Part shown: one piece after another, positions 44,901-53,669 of the stretch
Position numbering within the stretch: position 1 is the stretch's first letter
Layout: the number at the start of each line of letters is the position of its first letter
DNA from: Thermoplasmata archaeon
GTDB taxonomy: Archaea > Thermoplasmatota > Thermoplasmata > Lutacidiplasmatales > UBA184
Assembly: GCA_028864975.1 (NCBI GenBank)
Contig: JAGWLG010000003.1
Coordinates: 1-64,000, forward strand
Length of the DNA: 64,000 nt
Direction: 5' to 3'
Position numbers and translations under genes: made by a program
The notes under the pieces: generated by a model
What the model was told of the DNA's origin: nothing
What the model saw: only the letters and a program-made list of their open reading frames with translations
The model's database searches: none

Positions 44901-47900
44901 CGTCACGGGGGGGCAGCTCAGCTACCTCGTCCACCCGGCCCCTTCGCCGAGGGTCCCCCTGGCCTCTCCTGGGAGCGGGGGCGTGGACGATGGACAGACG
45001 GTCACGTTCAGCACGGGCGCGACGCTCGGCACCGGGAGCTACACCCTCTGGTCCTGGTCCGGCCTTCCCGGTTGCACGGGGGCGAACGCCCCCGTGCTGA
45101 GCTGCCCGACGAGCGGGGTCGTGACGAACACCACGTTCACGGTCGCGGTCACGGTCACGGACTCGAACGGGGCCACCGGGACGGCGAGCCTGTCGTACCT
45201 GGTCCATCCGGACCCGGCCGTTACCGTCCCTGCGGGCACCCCGAGCTCGGTCGACAGCGGAGGGACGGTCTCCTTCAGCGAGGTCGCCACCTTAGGGAGC
45301 GGGAGCTACTCGTGGGCCTGGTCGGGCCTGCCGTCCTCTTGCACTTCCCAGGACCTCCGGGTCCTCCCGTGCACCCCCACCGGGGTCGTCGCGAACACCA
45401 CCTTCACAATCACGGCAACCGTGACGGACTCGAACGGGGGGAGCGCGACTAGCTCATCGCTCCTTTACACGGTGGACGCCGACCCTGCGGCGAAGGTCCC
45501 GGTCGCCTCCTCCGCCAGCGGGGCGGTGGACAGCGGCCAGGCGGTCGTCTTCAGCACCGGAGCGACGCTCGGGACGGGGTCGTACACCACGTGGGGATGG
45601 AGCGGGCTACCGGGATGCCCGTCGTCCAACACGCCGGTGTTGAGCTGCCTGACGGGTGGGGTCATTTCGAACACGACCTTCACGGTCACCGTCACGGTCA
45701 CCGACTCGAACGGAGGGAGCGGAAGCGCCTCCCTCTCCTACCTCGTCCACCCCGCACCGGTCCCGAGCGGGATCTCCGCGTCCCCCACGAGCGGGGGCGT
45801 GGACAACGGCCAGACCTTGACCTTGAGCAGCGGGGCCTCTCTGGGCACAGGCAGCTACACGACGTGGACATGGTCGGGGCTTCCCGGGTGCGCCCCCGCG
45901 AACTCCCCGGTGCTGAGCTGTTCGGCGAGCGGCGTGGTCGCGAACACCTCCTACACGATCTCGCTCGTGGTGACGGACTCGAACGGCGGGACGGGAACGA
46001 CCTCGCTCGTGTACGTGGTGCATCCGGACCCCTCGGTCTCCGCCCCTGTGGGGTCCACGTCGTCGGTCGATAGTGGCCAATCGGTCGCGTTCAGCGCTCT
46101 GGCGACCTTGGGCACGGGGAGCTACACGTGGAGCTGGTCGGGGCTCCCGACCTCCTGCTCGTCCCAGGACCTCCGGGTCCTCCCCTGCGTCCCCACAGGG
46201 CTCGCCGTGAACACCACGTTCTCCATCACGGTCTCGGTCCGGGACTCGAACGGGGGGGGCGCCTCGAGCACCTCGTTGTCCTACACCGTGGAGGCCGACC
46301 CCTCTCCCCAGGGCCCGGTCGCCGCCCCCGTCAGTGGGGGGGTCGACAGCGGTCAGACGGTCGTCTTCAGTTCCGGGGGGACCCTGGGGACGGGTTCCTA
46401 CTCCTCGTGGAGCTGGTCCGGTCTCCCGGGATGTCCGAGCTCGAGCTCGCCGGTCCTCTCCTGCACCACCAGCGGGGTGGTGGCGAACACCTCCTACACG
46501 GTGGTCGTGACCGTGACCGACTCGAACGGAGGGAGCGGAATGGCCTCCCTCGTCTATCTTGTCCTTGCGGCCCCGCTCCCGAAGGTCCCCTCGGCCTCCC
46601 CGTCGAGCGGTGGCGTGGACGACGGCCAGACCGTGACCTTCAGCACGGGGGCCACGCTGGGCACGGGGAGCTACTCGTTCTCCTGGTCCGGGCTCCCAGG
46701 GTGCGCGAGCGCGAACACCCCGGTGCTGACGTGCACCACGAGCGGTGTCGCGTTGAACACCACGTTCAGCATCGTGGTCGTCGCGACCGATACGAACGGA
46801 GGGTCGGGAAGCGCCTCGCTCTTCTACCTGGTGCACCCGGACCCCGTGGCGAGGGCCCCCTCGGCGACGCCTCCGAGCGGAGGCGCGGATGAGGGGCAGA
46901 CCGTGACGTTCGACTCGGGGGCCACGCTAGGCACCGGCGTCTACTCGTCGTGGAGCTGGTCGGGCCTTCCCGGATGCGCGAGCGCGAACGCTCCCGTCGT
47001 GACCTGCGCGGTGAGCGGCGTCTCCGCCAACACGACCTTCACGGTCGCCGTGACGGTGGTCGATTCGGACGGAGGGAGCGCTACGGCCTCCCTTTCGTAC
47101 CTGGTACACGCCCTCCCGGTGGCCGCGGTGCCGGTGGCCTCTCCCGGCAGCGGCGCGGTGGACGACGGGCAGACCCTCGTGTTGACCACGGGCGCGACGC
47201 AGGGTACGGGGGCCTACTCCCTGTGGAGCTGGTCGGGGCTTCCCGGGTGCGCGAGCGTGAACGCTCCGACGCTCAGCTGCACCACGGCCGGCGTCTCGGC
47301 GAACACCACGTACACCATCTCGGTCACCGTCACGGATTCGAACGGGGGGTCGGGGAGTGCTTCGCTCTCTTACCTGGTCCACCCCGCCCCGGCTCCGAAG
47401 GCGATCTCGGCCTCCCCGGCCAGCGGAGGCGTGGACGCGGGGCAGACGGTGGTGTTCGGCTCGGGCGCTTCGCTGGGTACGGGGGCCTACACGGCGTGGA
47501 CGTGGTCAGGGCTCCCGGGCTGCACGAGCGCGAACCTCCCCGTGCTCAGCTGCACGACCGGAGGTCTCGCCGTGAACACCAGCTACACGGTCCAGATCTC
47601 CGTCCTGGACTCCAACGGCGGCTCGGGCGTGGCCACACTGGTCTATCTCGTCCTGGCGGACCCGGTGGCGAAGGTCCCGGTCGCCGCCCCCGTCAGCGGG
47701 GGGGTGGACAACGGGCAGACCGTGACTTTCAACGCAGGGGCCACGCAGGGCTCGGGGAGCTACACGACCTGGTCGTGGTCCGGTCTCCCCGGTTGCTCCG
47801 GGGCGAACTCCCCCGTGCTGAGCTGCGCGACCGCAGGGGTCGCCTCGAACACGACCTTCACCGTCGCGGTCACCGTCTCGGACTCCAACGGCGGGTCCGG

Positions 47901-50370
47901 GACCGCGAGCCTCTCGTACCTGGTGCACCCCGACCCCGCCATCACGCTTCCCACCGGTTCCCCGTCGGTGATCGACAACGGGGGGACGGTCCAGTTCAGC
48001 GCCTTGGCGACGCTCGGCTCCGGCGGGTACGTCTGGAGCTGGTCGGGGCTTCCCTCGTCGTGCACCTCCCACGACCTCCGGGTCCTTCCGTGCACTCCCA
48101 CCGGGATCCTGGCGAACACGACCTTCTCGATCACGGCCACGGCGACCGACTCCAACGGCAACAGCGTTACCGGCGCGCCGTTCGCCTACACCGTGGACTC
48201 GGACCCTTCCATCGCGGGCGCGAGCGCTTCCCCCGACCCGACGGACGTCGGGGTGGCTGTCCAGCTCTCGGCCTCCGGCGGGGGCGGCACACCGGCGTAC
48301 CTCTTCCTCTGGAGGTGCACCGACGGGTTCGTCGCCTCCCTTCAGCAAGCGTCCCACTCCTTCTCGACGCCAGGCTCTCCCTCCTGCGAGATCTGGTGGA
48401 ACGACTCGGTGGGTGGGAGCGCGAGCCAGACGCTATCGGTAACTGTGGGGAGTGGGCCGGCGATCGCCCTGGCCGCGACCACGCCCCAGGTCGACGTGGG
48501 CGAGACCGCGAGCGTGGGCGGGACCGTCTCGGGCGGCCTGGGGCCGTTCGTCTGCACCTGGTACGTGAACGGCGTTGCCCAAGGCGGCACGGGCTGCGCG
48601 GGGATGAGCGCTCTCGCCTCTTCCGCCGGGTGGCTCAACTTCACCGCGACCGTCGCGGACTCGCTCGGAGCCATCGGCACCTCCGCCCTTCTCGCGATCC
48701 CTGTCGCGGTGCGGCCCTCCGTCTCGGTCTCGCCCACCGGGGGAGCCTTGGACGTGGGTCAGTCCTTCGTCCTGACCTCGTCCGTCGCCGGAGGCAGCTC
48801 CCCCGTCGCCTGCCAGTGGCTCCTCAACGGGAGCGCCATCGCCTCGGCCACGAGCTGCGTTGGCTACACCTTCCTTCCGTCCCATGGGGGAAGCTACCTC
48901 CTGGGCATCGTCGCCATGGACTCGGCAGCCCCGCCCCGCTCCGGGTGGTCGAACGTCTCGATCAACGTGTCCGCGCCGTTGCTCCTCGCGTTGACCCCCT
49001 CCTCGGGGGTGATGGACCTAGGTCAATCGCTCCTCTTCGTCGTCGCGGCCGCGGGAGGTCGCGCTCCGTATGCCCAGCAGTGGTACCTCAACGGGACCGC
49101 CATCAGCGGGGCAGCCGGTCCTTCCTACCTCTTCACACCCTCGGGGGCGGGGGCCTCCTACCTCCTCGGAGTGGTCGTCGGGGATGCCAATGGGGCCCAG
49201 GTGTGGGCGAACACCTCGATCGCGGTCGACCCCAAGCTCTCGGTCGGGTCCACCCCCGCCGGCCCGCTGGAGGTCGTGGTTGGTTCCTCGGTCGCCTTCC
49301 GCGCCACCACGGCGGGAGGGGACCTTCCCATCTCGTACCGCTGGTACGTGAACGGGGGGTTGCAAGCCGGGGCACCGACCGCCACGTTCACCTTCTCCTC
49401 CGCGAGCCCCGGGGTCTTCGTGGTGAACGTGTCGGTCGCGGACGCCCTCGGGTCCCAAGCGACCTCGACGAGCACGACCGTGGACGTCGTCGCGATCCTC
49501 GTCGCGGTCTCCGGCCCTGCGATGGCCGAGGTCGGGGTCCCGTCGATCTTCATGGCGAGCGTCGAGGGTGGCGTGGGAACGCTCTCCTACCAATGGTCGG
49601 TCGATGGGACGCCCCTCGCCGGGGCGTCGACGAGCAACCTCTCCTTCACGCCGACCACCCCCGGAGCGCACACCCTCACCGTCCTGGTCCGGGATGCCGG
49701 TGGGCTCACCGCCACGAACTCGACCACCGTGCAGACGGTCTCGCGGCTCGCGGTCGCTCTGAGCACCAATACGTCGTCGGCCTTCGTCAGGTGGACGGTC
49801 CATCTAGCGGCCCTGGTCACCGGGGGCACCGGGCCTTACCACTTCCTTTGGACGCTCAACGGGTCCTCGATCCCGGGGGCGACCGGAGCGCTCTACAACT
49901 TCACCGCGCGTGGAGCCGGGAACTACTCGTTCCAGGTCAGCGCGACCGACGCCCAAGGAGTGGGAGCGACCTCGCCCATCCTCGTCCTCACCGTGGCGCC
50001 GATCCCGGGGCCGAGCGGCGGCAAGACCAAGGGGCCCACGGGCTCGGAAGGCCCGCTGTCGCTTCCCGCCCTTCTGGGCATCCTCGGAGGGATCGCGGCG
50101 GTGGTGCTCGCCCTCCTGGTCCTCCTGCGGCGCCGACGCTCCTCCACCCCGCCTCCGTCGCCCGACGAGTTCGCGGATGCTCTCCCGACCGCGCCGATGG
50201 TGGACGCACGGATGCCGACGGGGGAGGACACGCAGGCCCCGACCCCGGGTGGGGACCCCTCGGAGTCGCCGGATGATTTCGACCCGACCCGGCCCCCTCT
50301 GCCCAAGAACCAGACGCTCCCCGCGGTCGGCCCGCCAGGGATCTCGCGGAGCGCGGCGGCGGGTCTCTAG
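41998..50370 (+). CDS. Giant Kelch-propeller / Ig-repeat surface protein
   Basis: A 2790-residue protein with a signal segment (about 29-50), a disordered proline/glycine-rich region, and twelve Kelch-like repeats (about 205-795; each with a GYVLLFGG strand and a DTWKF-xGG-xW ending). Two six-bladed propellers would fit that count. About 14 Ig-like repeats with a WSWSGLPGC...LSC cysteine pair follow, then seven cysteine-poor PKD/Ig-like repeats, a transmembrane segment (ALLGILGGIAAVVLALLVLL, about 2700) and a cytoplasmic tail. It shares repeat style and anchoring with the 3047-residue protein, and the two are probably paralogous surface structures. Adhesion or sugar binding is plausible but not shown. 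Confidence 0.9.
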   Translation: MSRPSPCAAFEGSIRSSGPRRGATERSPGMILALGLALLPLLGQPLFPAAQSPPAEVAHDLPTVGSDPPSARAAAQGSTVPSLPSGPGSEVGPGNGTQRNLAPGGNMGGEGRGTSPLVPGATPISAKAPPARSSPKAGTVRGPLTVPDGASLLAQAESSLGGGAGPAQGQTLSCEPVHVGGSAACSSSRAVLSPKLPDGASTPSWTETVVPPQRSGAAMVYDAADGYVLLYGGSNAQSSTLTDTWKFLGGVWTPLSPSTYPSARTEESMTYDSVDGYVLLFGGLYGSSTYLGDTWKFVGGSWTQLCSSCTITAREGAAMANDTADGYVVLFGGYNGGYLADTWKFTGVSWTALSPPTSPPARAYAAITYDEGDKYVVAYGGYGPSLLGDTWEFFGGSWTEICSGLTCPLTARAAPGMAYDEVDRHVVLFGGSRGGAISETWTYAAGTWTQISPATPPPPRYQMGAAYDAQDGYVLLFAGGGPPGYLGDTWTFASGSWTTLPAESSPSQRQDASLTYDAADGYVLLFGGYTRVDGMGGYNFVLSDTWKFVAGGWTELYPTSWPAGRWGAAMAYDAADGYVVLYGGYNSSGLGMYYDDTWKYLAGSWTQLCLGCGPRDEYSSFTFDTIDNYLVAFGGTTGGPLQGTWKFSGGVWSTLGPASSPTARWGAAMAYDPVDHYVLLFGGYDGTTYDGDTWKFLGGQWTSLGPSPVPSARQGASMVGDPADEYVVLFGGTTGAGPLSDTWKWAGNAWTAWSPSTSPPPRFNGAIADDVADGYVVLFSGDDGTTLGDTWELTLPPPTVSAPTPSQAAADVGQTFSFSATANGGTGTYPTYTWTQSSVNLGCTLVSAPSISCTPTVVGTSYTVSVSVTDSAGRSSSVATSAAYTVDADPTVSVPTGSPSSGGIDSGETVTFSATSTPGSGGDTYVWNNLPTGCLSSSTLSLPCDPGTMAANATFLVSVTIKDSNGFSVTGGQLSYLVHPAPSPRVPLASPGSGGVDDGQTVTFSTGATLGTGSYTLWSWSGLPGCTGANAPVLSCPTSGVVTNTTFTVAVTVTDSNGATGTASLSYLVHPDPAVTVPAGTPSSVDSGGTVSFSEVATLGSGSYSWAWSGLPSSCTSQDLRVLPCTPTGVVANTTFTITATVTDSNGGSATSSSLLYTVDADPAAKVPVASSASGAVDSGQAVVFSTGATLGTGSYTTWGWSGLPGCPSSNTPVLSCLTGGVISNTTFTVTVTVTDSNGGSGSASLSYLVHPAPVPSGISASPTSGGVDNGQTLTLSSGASLGTGSYTTWTWSGLPGCAPANSPVLSCSASGVVANTSYTISLVVTDSNGGTGTTSLVYVVHPDPSVSAPVGSTSSVDSGQSVAFSALATLGTGSYTWSWSGLPTSCSSQDLRVLPCVPTGLAVNTTFSITVSVRDSNGGGASSTSLSYTVEADPSPQGPVAAPVSGGVDSGQTVVFSSGGTLGTGSYSSWSWSGLPGCPSSSSPVLSCTTSGVVANTSYTVVVTVTDSNGGSGMASLVYLVLAAPLPKVPSASPSSGGVDDGQTVTFSTGATLGTGSYSFSWSGLPGCASANTPVLTCTTSGVALNTTFSIVVVATDTNGGSGSASLFYLVHPDPVARAPSATPPSGGADEGQTVTFDSGATLGTGVYSSWSWSGLPGCASANAPVVTCAVSGVSANTTFTVAVTVVDSDGGSATASLSYLVHALPVAAVPVASPGSGAVDDGQTLVLTTGATQGTGAYSLWSWSGLPGCASVNAPTLSCTTAGVSANTTYTISVTVTDSNGGSGSASLSYLVHPAPAPKAISASPASGGVDAGQTVVFGSGASLGTGAYTAWTWSGLPGCTSANLPVLSCTTGGLAVNTSYTVQISVLDSNGGSGVATLVYLVLADPVAKVPVAAPVSGGVDNGQTVTFNAGATQGSGSYTTWSWSGLPGCSGANSPVLSCATAGVASNTTFTVAVTVSDSNGGSGTASLSYLVHPDPAITLPTGSPSVIDNGGTVQFSALATLGSGGYVWSWSGLPSSCTSHDLRVLPCTPTGILANTTFSITATATDSNGNSVTGAPFAYTVDSDPSIAGASASPDPTDVGVAVQLSASGGGGTPAYLFLWRCTDGFVASLQQASHSFSTPGSPSCEIWWNDSVGGSASQTLSVTVGSGPAIALAATTPQVDVGETASVGGTVSGGLGPFVCTWYVNGVAQGGTGCAGMSALASSAGWLNFTATVADSLGAIGTSALLAIPVAVRPSVSVSPTGGALDVGQSFVLTSSVAGGSSPVACQWLLNGSAIASATSCVGYTFLPSHGGSYLLGIVAMDSAAPPRSGWSNVSINVSAPLLLALTPSSGVMDLGQSLLFVVAAAGGRAPYAQQWYLNGTAISGAAGPSYLFTPSGAGASYLLGVVVGDANGAQVWANTSIAVDPKLSVGSTPAGPLEVVVGSSVAFRATTAGGDLPISYRWYVNGGLQAGAPTATFTFSSASPGVFVVNVSVADALGSQATSTSTTVDVVAILVAVSGPAMAEVGVPSIFMASVEGGVGTLSYQWSVDGTPLAGASTSNLSFTPTTPGAHTLTVLVRDAGGLTATNSTTVQTVSRLAVALSTNTSSAFVRWTVHLAALVTGGTGPYHFLWTLNGSSIPGATGALYNFTARGAGNYSFQVSATDAQGVGATSPILVLTVAPIPGPSGGKTKGPTGSEGPLSLPALLGILGGIAAVVLALLVLLRRRRSSTPPPSPDEFADALPTAPMVDARMPTGEDTQAPTPGGDPSESPDDFDPTRPPLPKNQTLPAVGPPGISRSAAAGL

Positions 50371-50395
50371 CCATCAGCGCTGGCCGAACGGCGCC

Positions 50396-51637
50396 TTACG
50401 CGGGAGCCCCGGCGTGACCCATCAACGGCAGGCCCAGCAGGTCCTGCATCCGGAGCAGGACCTTGCGGCCCCGTGCGCGGTCCCCCGCATCCAGCCCCCC
50501 CCGTCCAAACGCTTGGATGTCCGCCGCCGTCGCCTGCAGCGCGCTCAGGGCCTGAGGGATGTCGAGGTCCAGGGCCAGCGCTCGGGGGATCTTGGCGAAG
50601 CTCCTCTCTAGCCGTTCGACAGGGTACCCCTCGGCCTCGGTCCCGTCCAGGAGCCCGTGGAACGTCCTCTGGAGGTCGTGCCACATCGCGTCGGTCGATC
50701 GGGCGTCCATCTCCAGGTACTCGATCCCGTCCCGATAGGACTTGGAGAGGACGTACCAGCGCAAGGCCGGGGCACAGATCTCGTCCAAGGCCTCGCGGAT
50801 GGTGATGAGGTTCCCCAGGGACTTCGACATCTTCCGCTCCCCCATGGTGACGAACCCTCCGTGCAGGAAGCCCTTCGAGAAGGGGCTACGTCGCAGGCCG
50901 TAGGAGATCAGGTTCTCGGCGTAGTGGTGGGGGAACATGAGATCCAGCCCTCCGCCGTGCAGGTCGAGGGGGAGCGGCAGGAAGCTCGAAGCCATGACGT
51001 AGCACTCGAGGTGCCACCCCGGCATCCCCTTCCCCCAGGGGCTGGGCCAGACGGGCGAAGGGGGGGAGGAGGGCTTCCAGAGGACAAAGTCCCGGGGGTC
51101 CTCCGCCTCGGGCTCCGCGCTCTGCCCGGGTTCCGGGACCGCGTGGGCGCTCAGCATCGCATCCGCGGAGAAGTTCCCTCCGCTCGCCGGCACCGCGCTC
51201 GCGTCGAAGTAGACCGAGCGGCCCTTCCGATAGGCGATCTTCCTCTTCTCGAGCGTCCGGATCGCCTCGATGATCCCCGAGACGTAGTCGCTGGACCTAG
51301 GGCTCCAGCCAGGGGGGATGACCCCCAACGAGGCCATGTCGTGGACGAAGGAGCGTTCCTCTCTTCGCGCCAGCTCCTTCCAGCTCACCCCGAGCTTGAG
51401 GGCCCGACGCGTGAGCTTGTCCTCGAAGTCGGTGATGTTCTGAACGTGGCCGACCCGCGCGCCTTGGGCGAGGAAGAAGCGCTTGACGGTGTCGAAGAGA
51501 AGGTAGGTCCGCGCGTGCCCCACGTGGGCCTGGTCGTACACCGTGGGACCGCAGACGTAGAGCGCAAGGGGACGCCCCCGGGGGGGGCCCAGGACCTGCC
51601 ACCGCCGGGCGAGGGAATCGAGGTATTGGAGGTCCAT
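50396..51637 (-). CDS. cysS: Cysteinyl-tRNA synthetase
   Basis: A 413-residue class I synthetase. The zinc site uses C29 in VCGPTV, the cysteine of GWHLEC, and the histidine and glutamate of FPHHYAE. The HIGH motif appears as HVGHARTYLLFD and KMSKS is intact in RKMSKSLGN. It is shorter than the usual 460-500 residues because the C-terminal anticodon-binding region is reduced. The related ligase MshC is an alternative of similar length, but an archaeal context without mycothiol makes cysS far likelier. It stands between the Kelch gene (convergent) and a VapBC pair. Confidence 0.9.
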   Translation of the reverse strand: MDLQYLDSLARRWQVLGPPRGRPLALYVCGPTVYDQAHVGHARTYLLFDTVKRFFLAQGARVGHVQNITDFEDKLTRRALKLGVSWKELARREERSFVHDMASLGVIPPGWSPRSSDYVSGIIEAIRTLEKRKIAYRKGRSVYFDASAVPASGGNFSADAMLSAHAVPEPGQSAEPEAEDPRDFVLWKPSSPPSPVWPSPWGKGMPGWHLECYVMASSFLPLPLDLHGGGLDLMFPHHYAENLISYGLRRSPFSKGFLHGGFVTMGERKMSKSLGNLITIREALDEICAPALRWYVLSKSYRDGIEYLEMDARSTDAMWHDLQRTFHGLLDGTEAEGYPVERLERSFAKIPRALALDLDIPQALSALQATAADIQAFGRGGLDAGDRARGRKVLLRMQDLLGLPLMGHAGAPA

Positions 51638-51757
51638 GGGGGGGCCTCGACACGGCTCGACCGAAAAAGACGAGGGGGGGACCTTCAGGGACTTCGAGAC
51701 CCTAGGGCACGTCGCAGGAGCGCTCCAAGCGCGAAGGCACGGGCCGCACTCCCGTCC

Positions 51758-52144
51758 TCAATAGCGGCTCACGAGGAGGCCCGGGACACGACCGAAGTCC
51801 GGATCTCGGGAGACCACGAAGTCGTGCCGACGGACCGCCAGGGCCGCCACGGCGAGGTCCACCGCTCCTAGCGAGGCGCCGACCCGAAGCGCGTCCCCGC
51901 CCAGGCGGGCGGCCTCGTCGGCCAGATCTCGGTCCACTGTAACCACTTCCAGGGTATCGAACATCCGGGCGGTTCGGTCGAGGTACTTGCCCCCTTTGAG
52001 ATAGGCCCCGGCCATCACCTCGGTGAACACGGGGGCAACGGTCCGCAGGGGTCGGTTCTCGCTTTCGAGGGCCCGGGAGCGCTCCACGGCCTCCGCGACG
52101 TCCTTCGAGACGTCGATGAGGAAGGTGGCATCCAGGACCGGCAT
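51758..52144 (-). CDS. vapC: VapC-like PIN-domain toxin
   Basis: A 128-residue PIN ribonuclease. The acidic active-site residues are D5 in VLDATFLID, the glutamate in FTEVMAG, D96 in LGAVDLAVAALA and the aspartate in VVSRDPDFGRV. It cleaves RNA when released from its antitoxin. It lies nine bases after the antitoxin stop. All four acidic positions appear intact, so an active toxin is expected. Confidence 0.88.
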   Translation of the reverse strand: MPVLDATFLIDVSKDVAEAVERSRALESENRPLRTVAPVFTEVMAGAYLKGGKYLDRTARMFDTLEVVTVDRDLADEAARLGGDALRVGASLGAVDLAVAALAVRRHDFVVSRDPDFGRVPGLLVSRY

Positions 52145-52153
52145 GGGAGTCCT

Positions 52154-52402
52154 CTAGAGGCCCGCGAGCCGACGGATCCGGGCCCTTTCTTTGACCTTTC
52201 CGCGGGCCAGGGCCTCCTCGACCTTACGGAGATCCTTCGCCGACATGTCCGACCAGATCCCTGCAAAGTCGGAGAGACGGCCTCGGGGGCGGGCGAGACG
52301 GCGTACCACGTCGTTAAAGGTCTCGTCCCCCCGGCGGGCCTGCCGCAGCAGGTCGTAGGTGTCAGGGTCCAAGGCGACCGTCTTCACGCGGACCTCGGGC
52401 AT
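52154..52402 (-). CDS. vapB: VapB-like antitoxin (DUF217-type)
   Basis: An 82-residue antitoxin. The N-terminal VKTVALDPDTYDLLRQARRGDETFNDVVRRL is the ribbon-helix-helix-like pattern common in the archaeal DUF217 antitoxins that pair with PIN toxins. The C-terminal charged helix (MSAKDLRKVEEALARGKVKER) would wrap the toxin. The TATA box and palindrome just upstream suggest that the pair represses its own promoter. Confidence 0.85.
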   Translation of the reverse strand: MPEVRVKTVALDPDTYDLLRQARRGDETFNDVVRRLARPRGRLSDFAGIWSDMSAKDLRKVEEALARGKVKERARIRRLAGL

Positions 52403-52413
52403 GACATATAGTG

Positions 52414-52433
52414 AATGTTTACATTTAGTATAA
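52414..52433 (-). promoter_or_regulatory. VapBC promoter with palindromic operator
   Basis: On the minus strand TTATACTA (52426-52433) is placed for transcription starting near 52404, practically at the vapB ATG. Between box and start lies AATGT-TT-ACATT (52414-52425), a perfect inverted repeat where a bound VapB or VapBC would block initiation. The region is unusually AT-rich for this chromosome. Confidence 0.6.
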
Positions 52434-52655
52434 CGCTTGCGACGCTGCCGCGCCCTGTAGGAAAGCCAGGGTCCGATCCCCTCCTAGAGAAAGGAACGAG
52501 GACCACGGGATCGAACCAGCGCAAGGGCGAGCGGGGGACCTTCTCGGGAGGAGAGGGGCGCGGGACGGCGTGGAGGCTCTTCCCCCTCGGAAGGCGGGGT
52601 CGAACTCGCGGAAGTGGCCCGCCGTCGCGCCGATGGACACCGCCTGAACGGGCCA

Positions 52656-53669
52656 CTACAGGGGCGGCCGCTCCGCCAACGAGGGGGCTGTCGCGCGCGG
52701 GGCATACTTCCCGGGCTCCATGAAGACCTGCTGGGCATCGATGACCCAGCCGTCCTTGCTCTTCGCGATCTTCGGGCTGTCTAGGAGCGCGCGTCCCAAA
52801 GCCACCAGCTCCCCGTGTCGGGTGACGAGGACGACCCGCTGCCCCTCCATGAACGCCCCCACGATCTTCAGGATCCCCCCGGCCGCGAGGTCGGCCCCAT
52901 GCGCTAGCGCATCGACGGCGCTGTCCTTGATCACGACCTGAGGGAACCTTCCCCACACCTTGATGGGCGGCTGAAGGCAGGCGAGCAGACCCTGCGGGGA
53001 CCCCTCGCGCGCCGCGGCGACCAGGTCCGCGAGCGAGGAGAGGGAGAGGATCTCGCCCTCGGTGAAGGGCCCGGTCGCGGTCCTTCGGAGCTCCACCATG
53101 TTCGCCCCCGGGCCGAGCGCCTCGCCCAGGTCGACGGCGAGGGTCCGGATGTACGTCCCCGAGTCGCACTGGATGTCGAGGAGGACCTCCAGCCCCCTGC
53201 GCTCCAGGAGGGTCAGCTTGTGGATGACGCGGACCCGGCGCTCCCGACGGACCGCCGAGCGGACCGGAGGAAGCTGGAAGATGGGCCCCTGGAACTCCTT
53301 CAGGACGCGCTCCAGCTCCGCGTTGGGGACCGGACCGTGGAAGCGGAAGACGGCGACGTAACGCTTCGGGAACTCGAGGATGAGCGGGAGGAGACGCAGC
53401 GCCTTCCCGACGGAGATCACGAGGACCCCGCTCACCCCGGGATCGAGCGTCCCCGCGTGGCCCGCACGCGCGACCCCCAGGAGGTCGCGGACCCAGGCGG
53501 TGACCTGGTGGGAGGTCGGTCCCCTCGGCTTGTCGATGATGAGGAAACCCCCTTCGGGCGGCAGGGGCAGGTCGACCTTCGGGGGAGAGGGGGCGAGCGG
53601 GGCCTTGGGGGGCTCGGGCGCGGCTCGAGCCGGTGGAGCGGTCGCGGCGCGCTCCGCCGGGGGGGTCAG
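52656..53669 (-). CDS. truB: tRNA/rRNA pseudouridine synthase (TruB/Cbf5), probable CTG start
   Basis: A pseudouridine synthase with a PUA domain, of the Cbf5 type that also works in H/ACA ribonucleoproteins. The motif GHAGTLDPGVSGVLVI contains the catalytic aspartate, preceded by FLIIDKPRGPTSHQVTAWVRDLLG. The PUA domain spans about the last 80 residues. The first ATG/GTG-type codon in this frame (53435) would lose the catalytic aspartate, and no ATG, GTG or TTG occurs upstream within the non-overlapping part. A CTG at 53669 overlaps the cmk stop by four bases (CTGA), just like the ATGA and GTGA joints elsewhere here. From it the protein is 337 residues, normal for the family, with a proline/alanine-rich first 45 residues. 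Confidence 0.85.
   Translation of the reverse strand: MTPPAERAATAPPARAAPEPPKAPLAPSPPKVDLPLPPEGGFLIIDKPRGPTSHQVTAWVRDLLGVARAGHAGTLDPGVSGVLVISVGKALRLLPLILEFPKRYVAVFRFHGPVPNAELERVLKEFQGPIFQLPPVRSAVRRERRVRVIHKLTLLERRGLEVLLDIQCDSGTYIRTLAVDLGEALGPGANMVELRRTATGPFTEGEILSLSSLADLVAAAREGSPQGLLACLQPPIKVWGRFPQVVIKDSAVDALAHGADLAAGGILKIVGAFMEGQRVVLVTRHGELVALGRALLDSPKIAKSKDGWVIDAQQVFMEPGKYAPRATAPSLAERPPL

Noticed and set aside
52485..52530. T-arm-like sequence GGTTCGATCCC on the minus strand, possible tRNA
   Set aside because: The flanking bases do not form a five-pair T stem, and no anticodon or acceptor stem could be placed in 52440-52660.
53435..53437. GTG as start of truB
   Set aside because: It would remove the conserved DKPRGPTSH region and the catalytic aspartate in GHAGTLDP.
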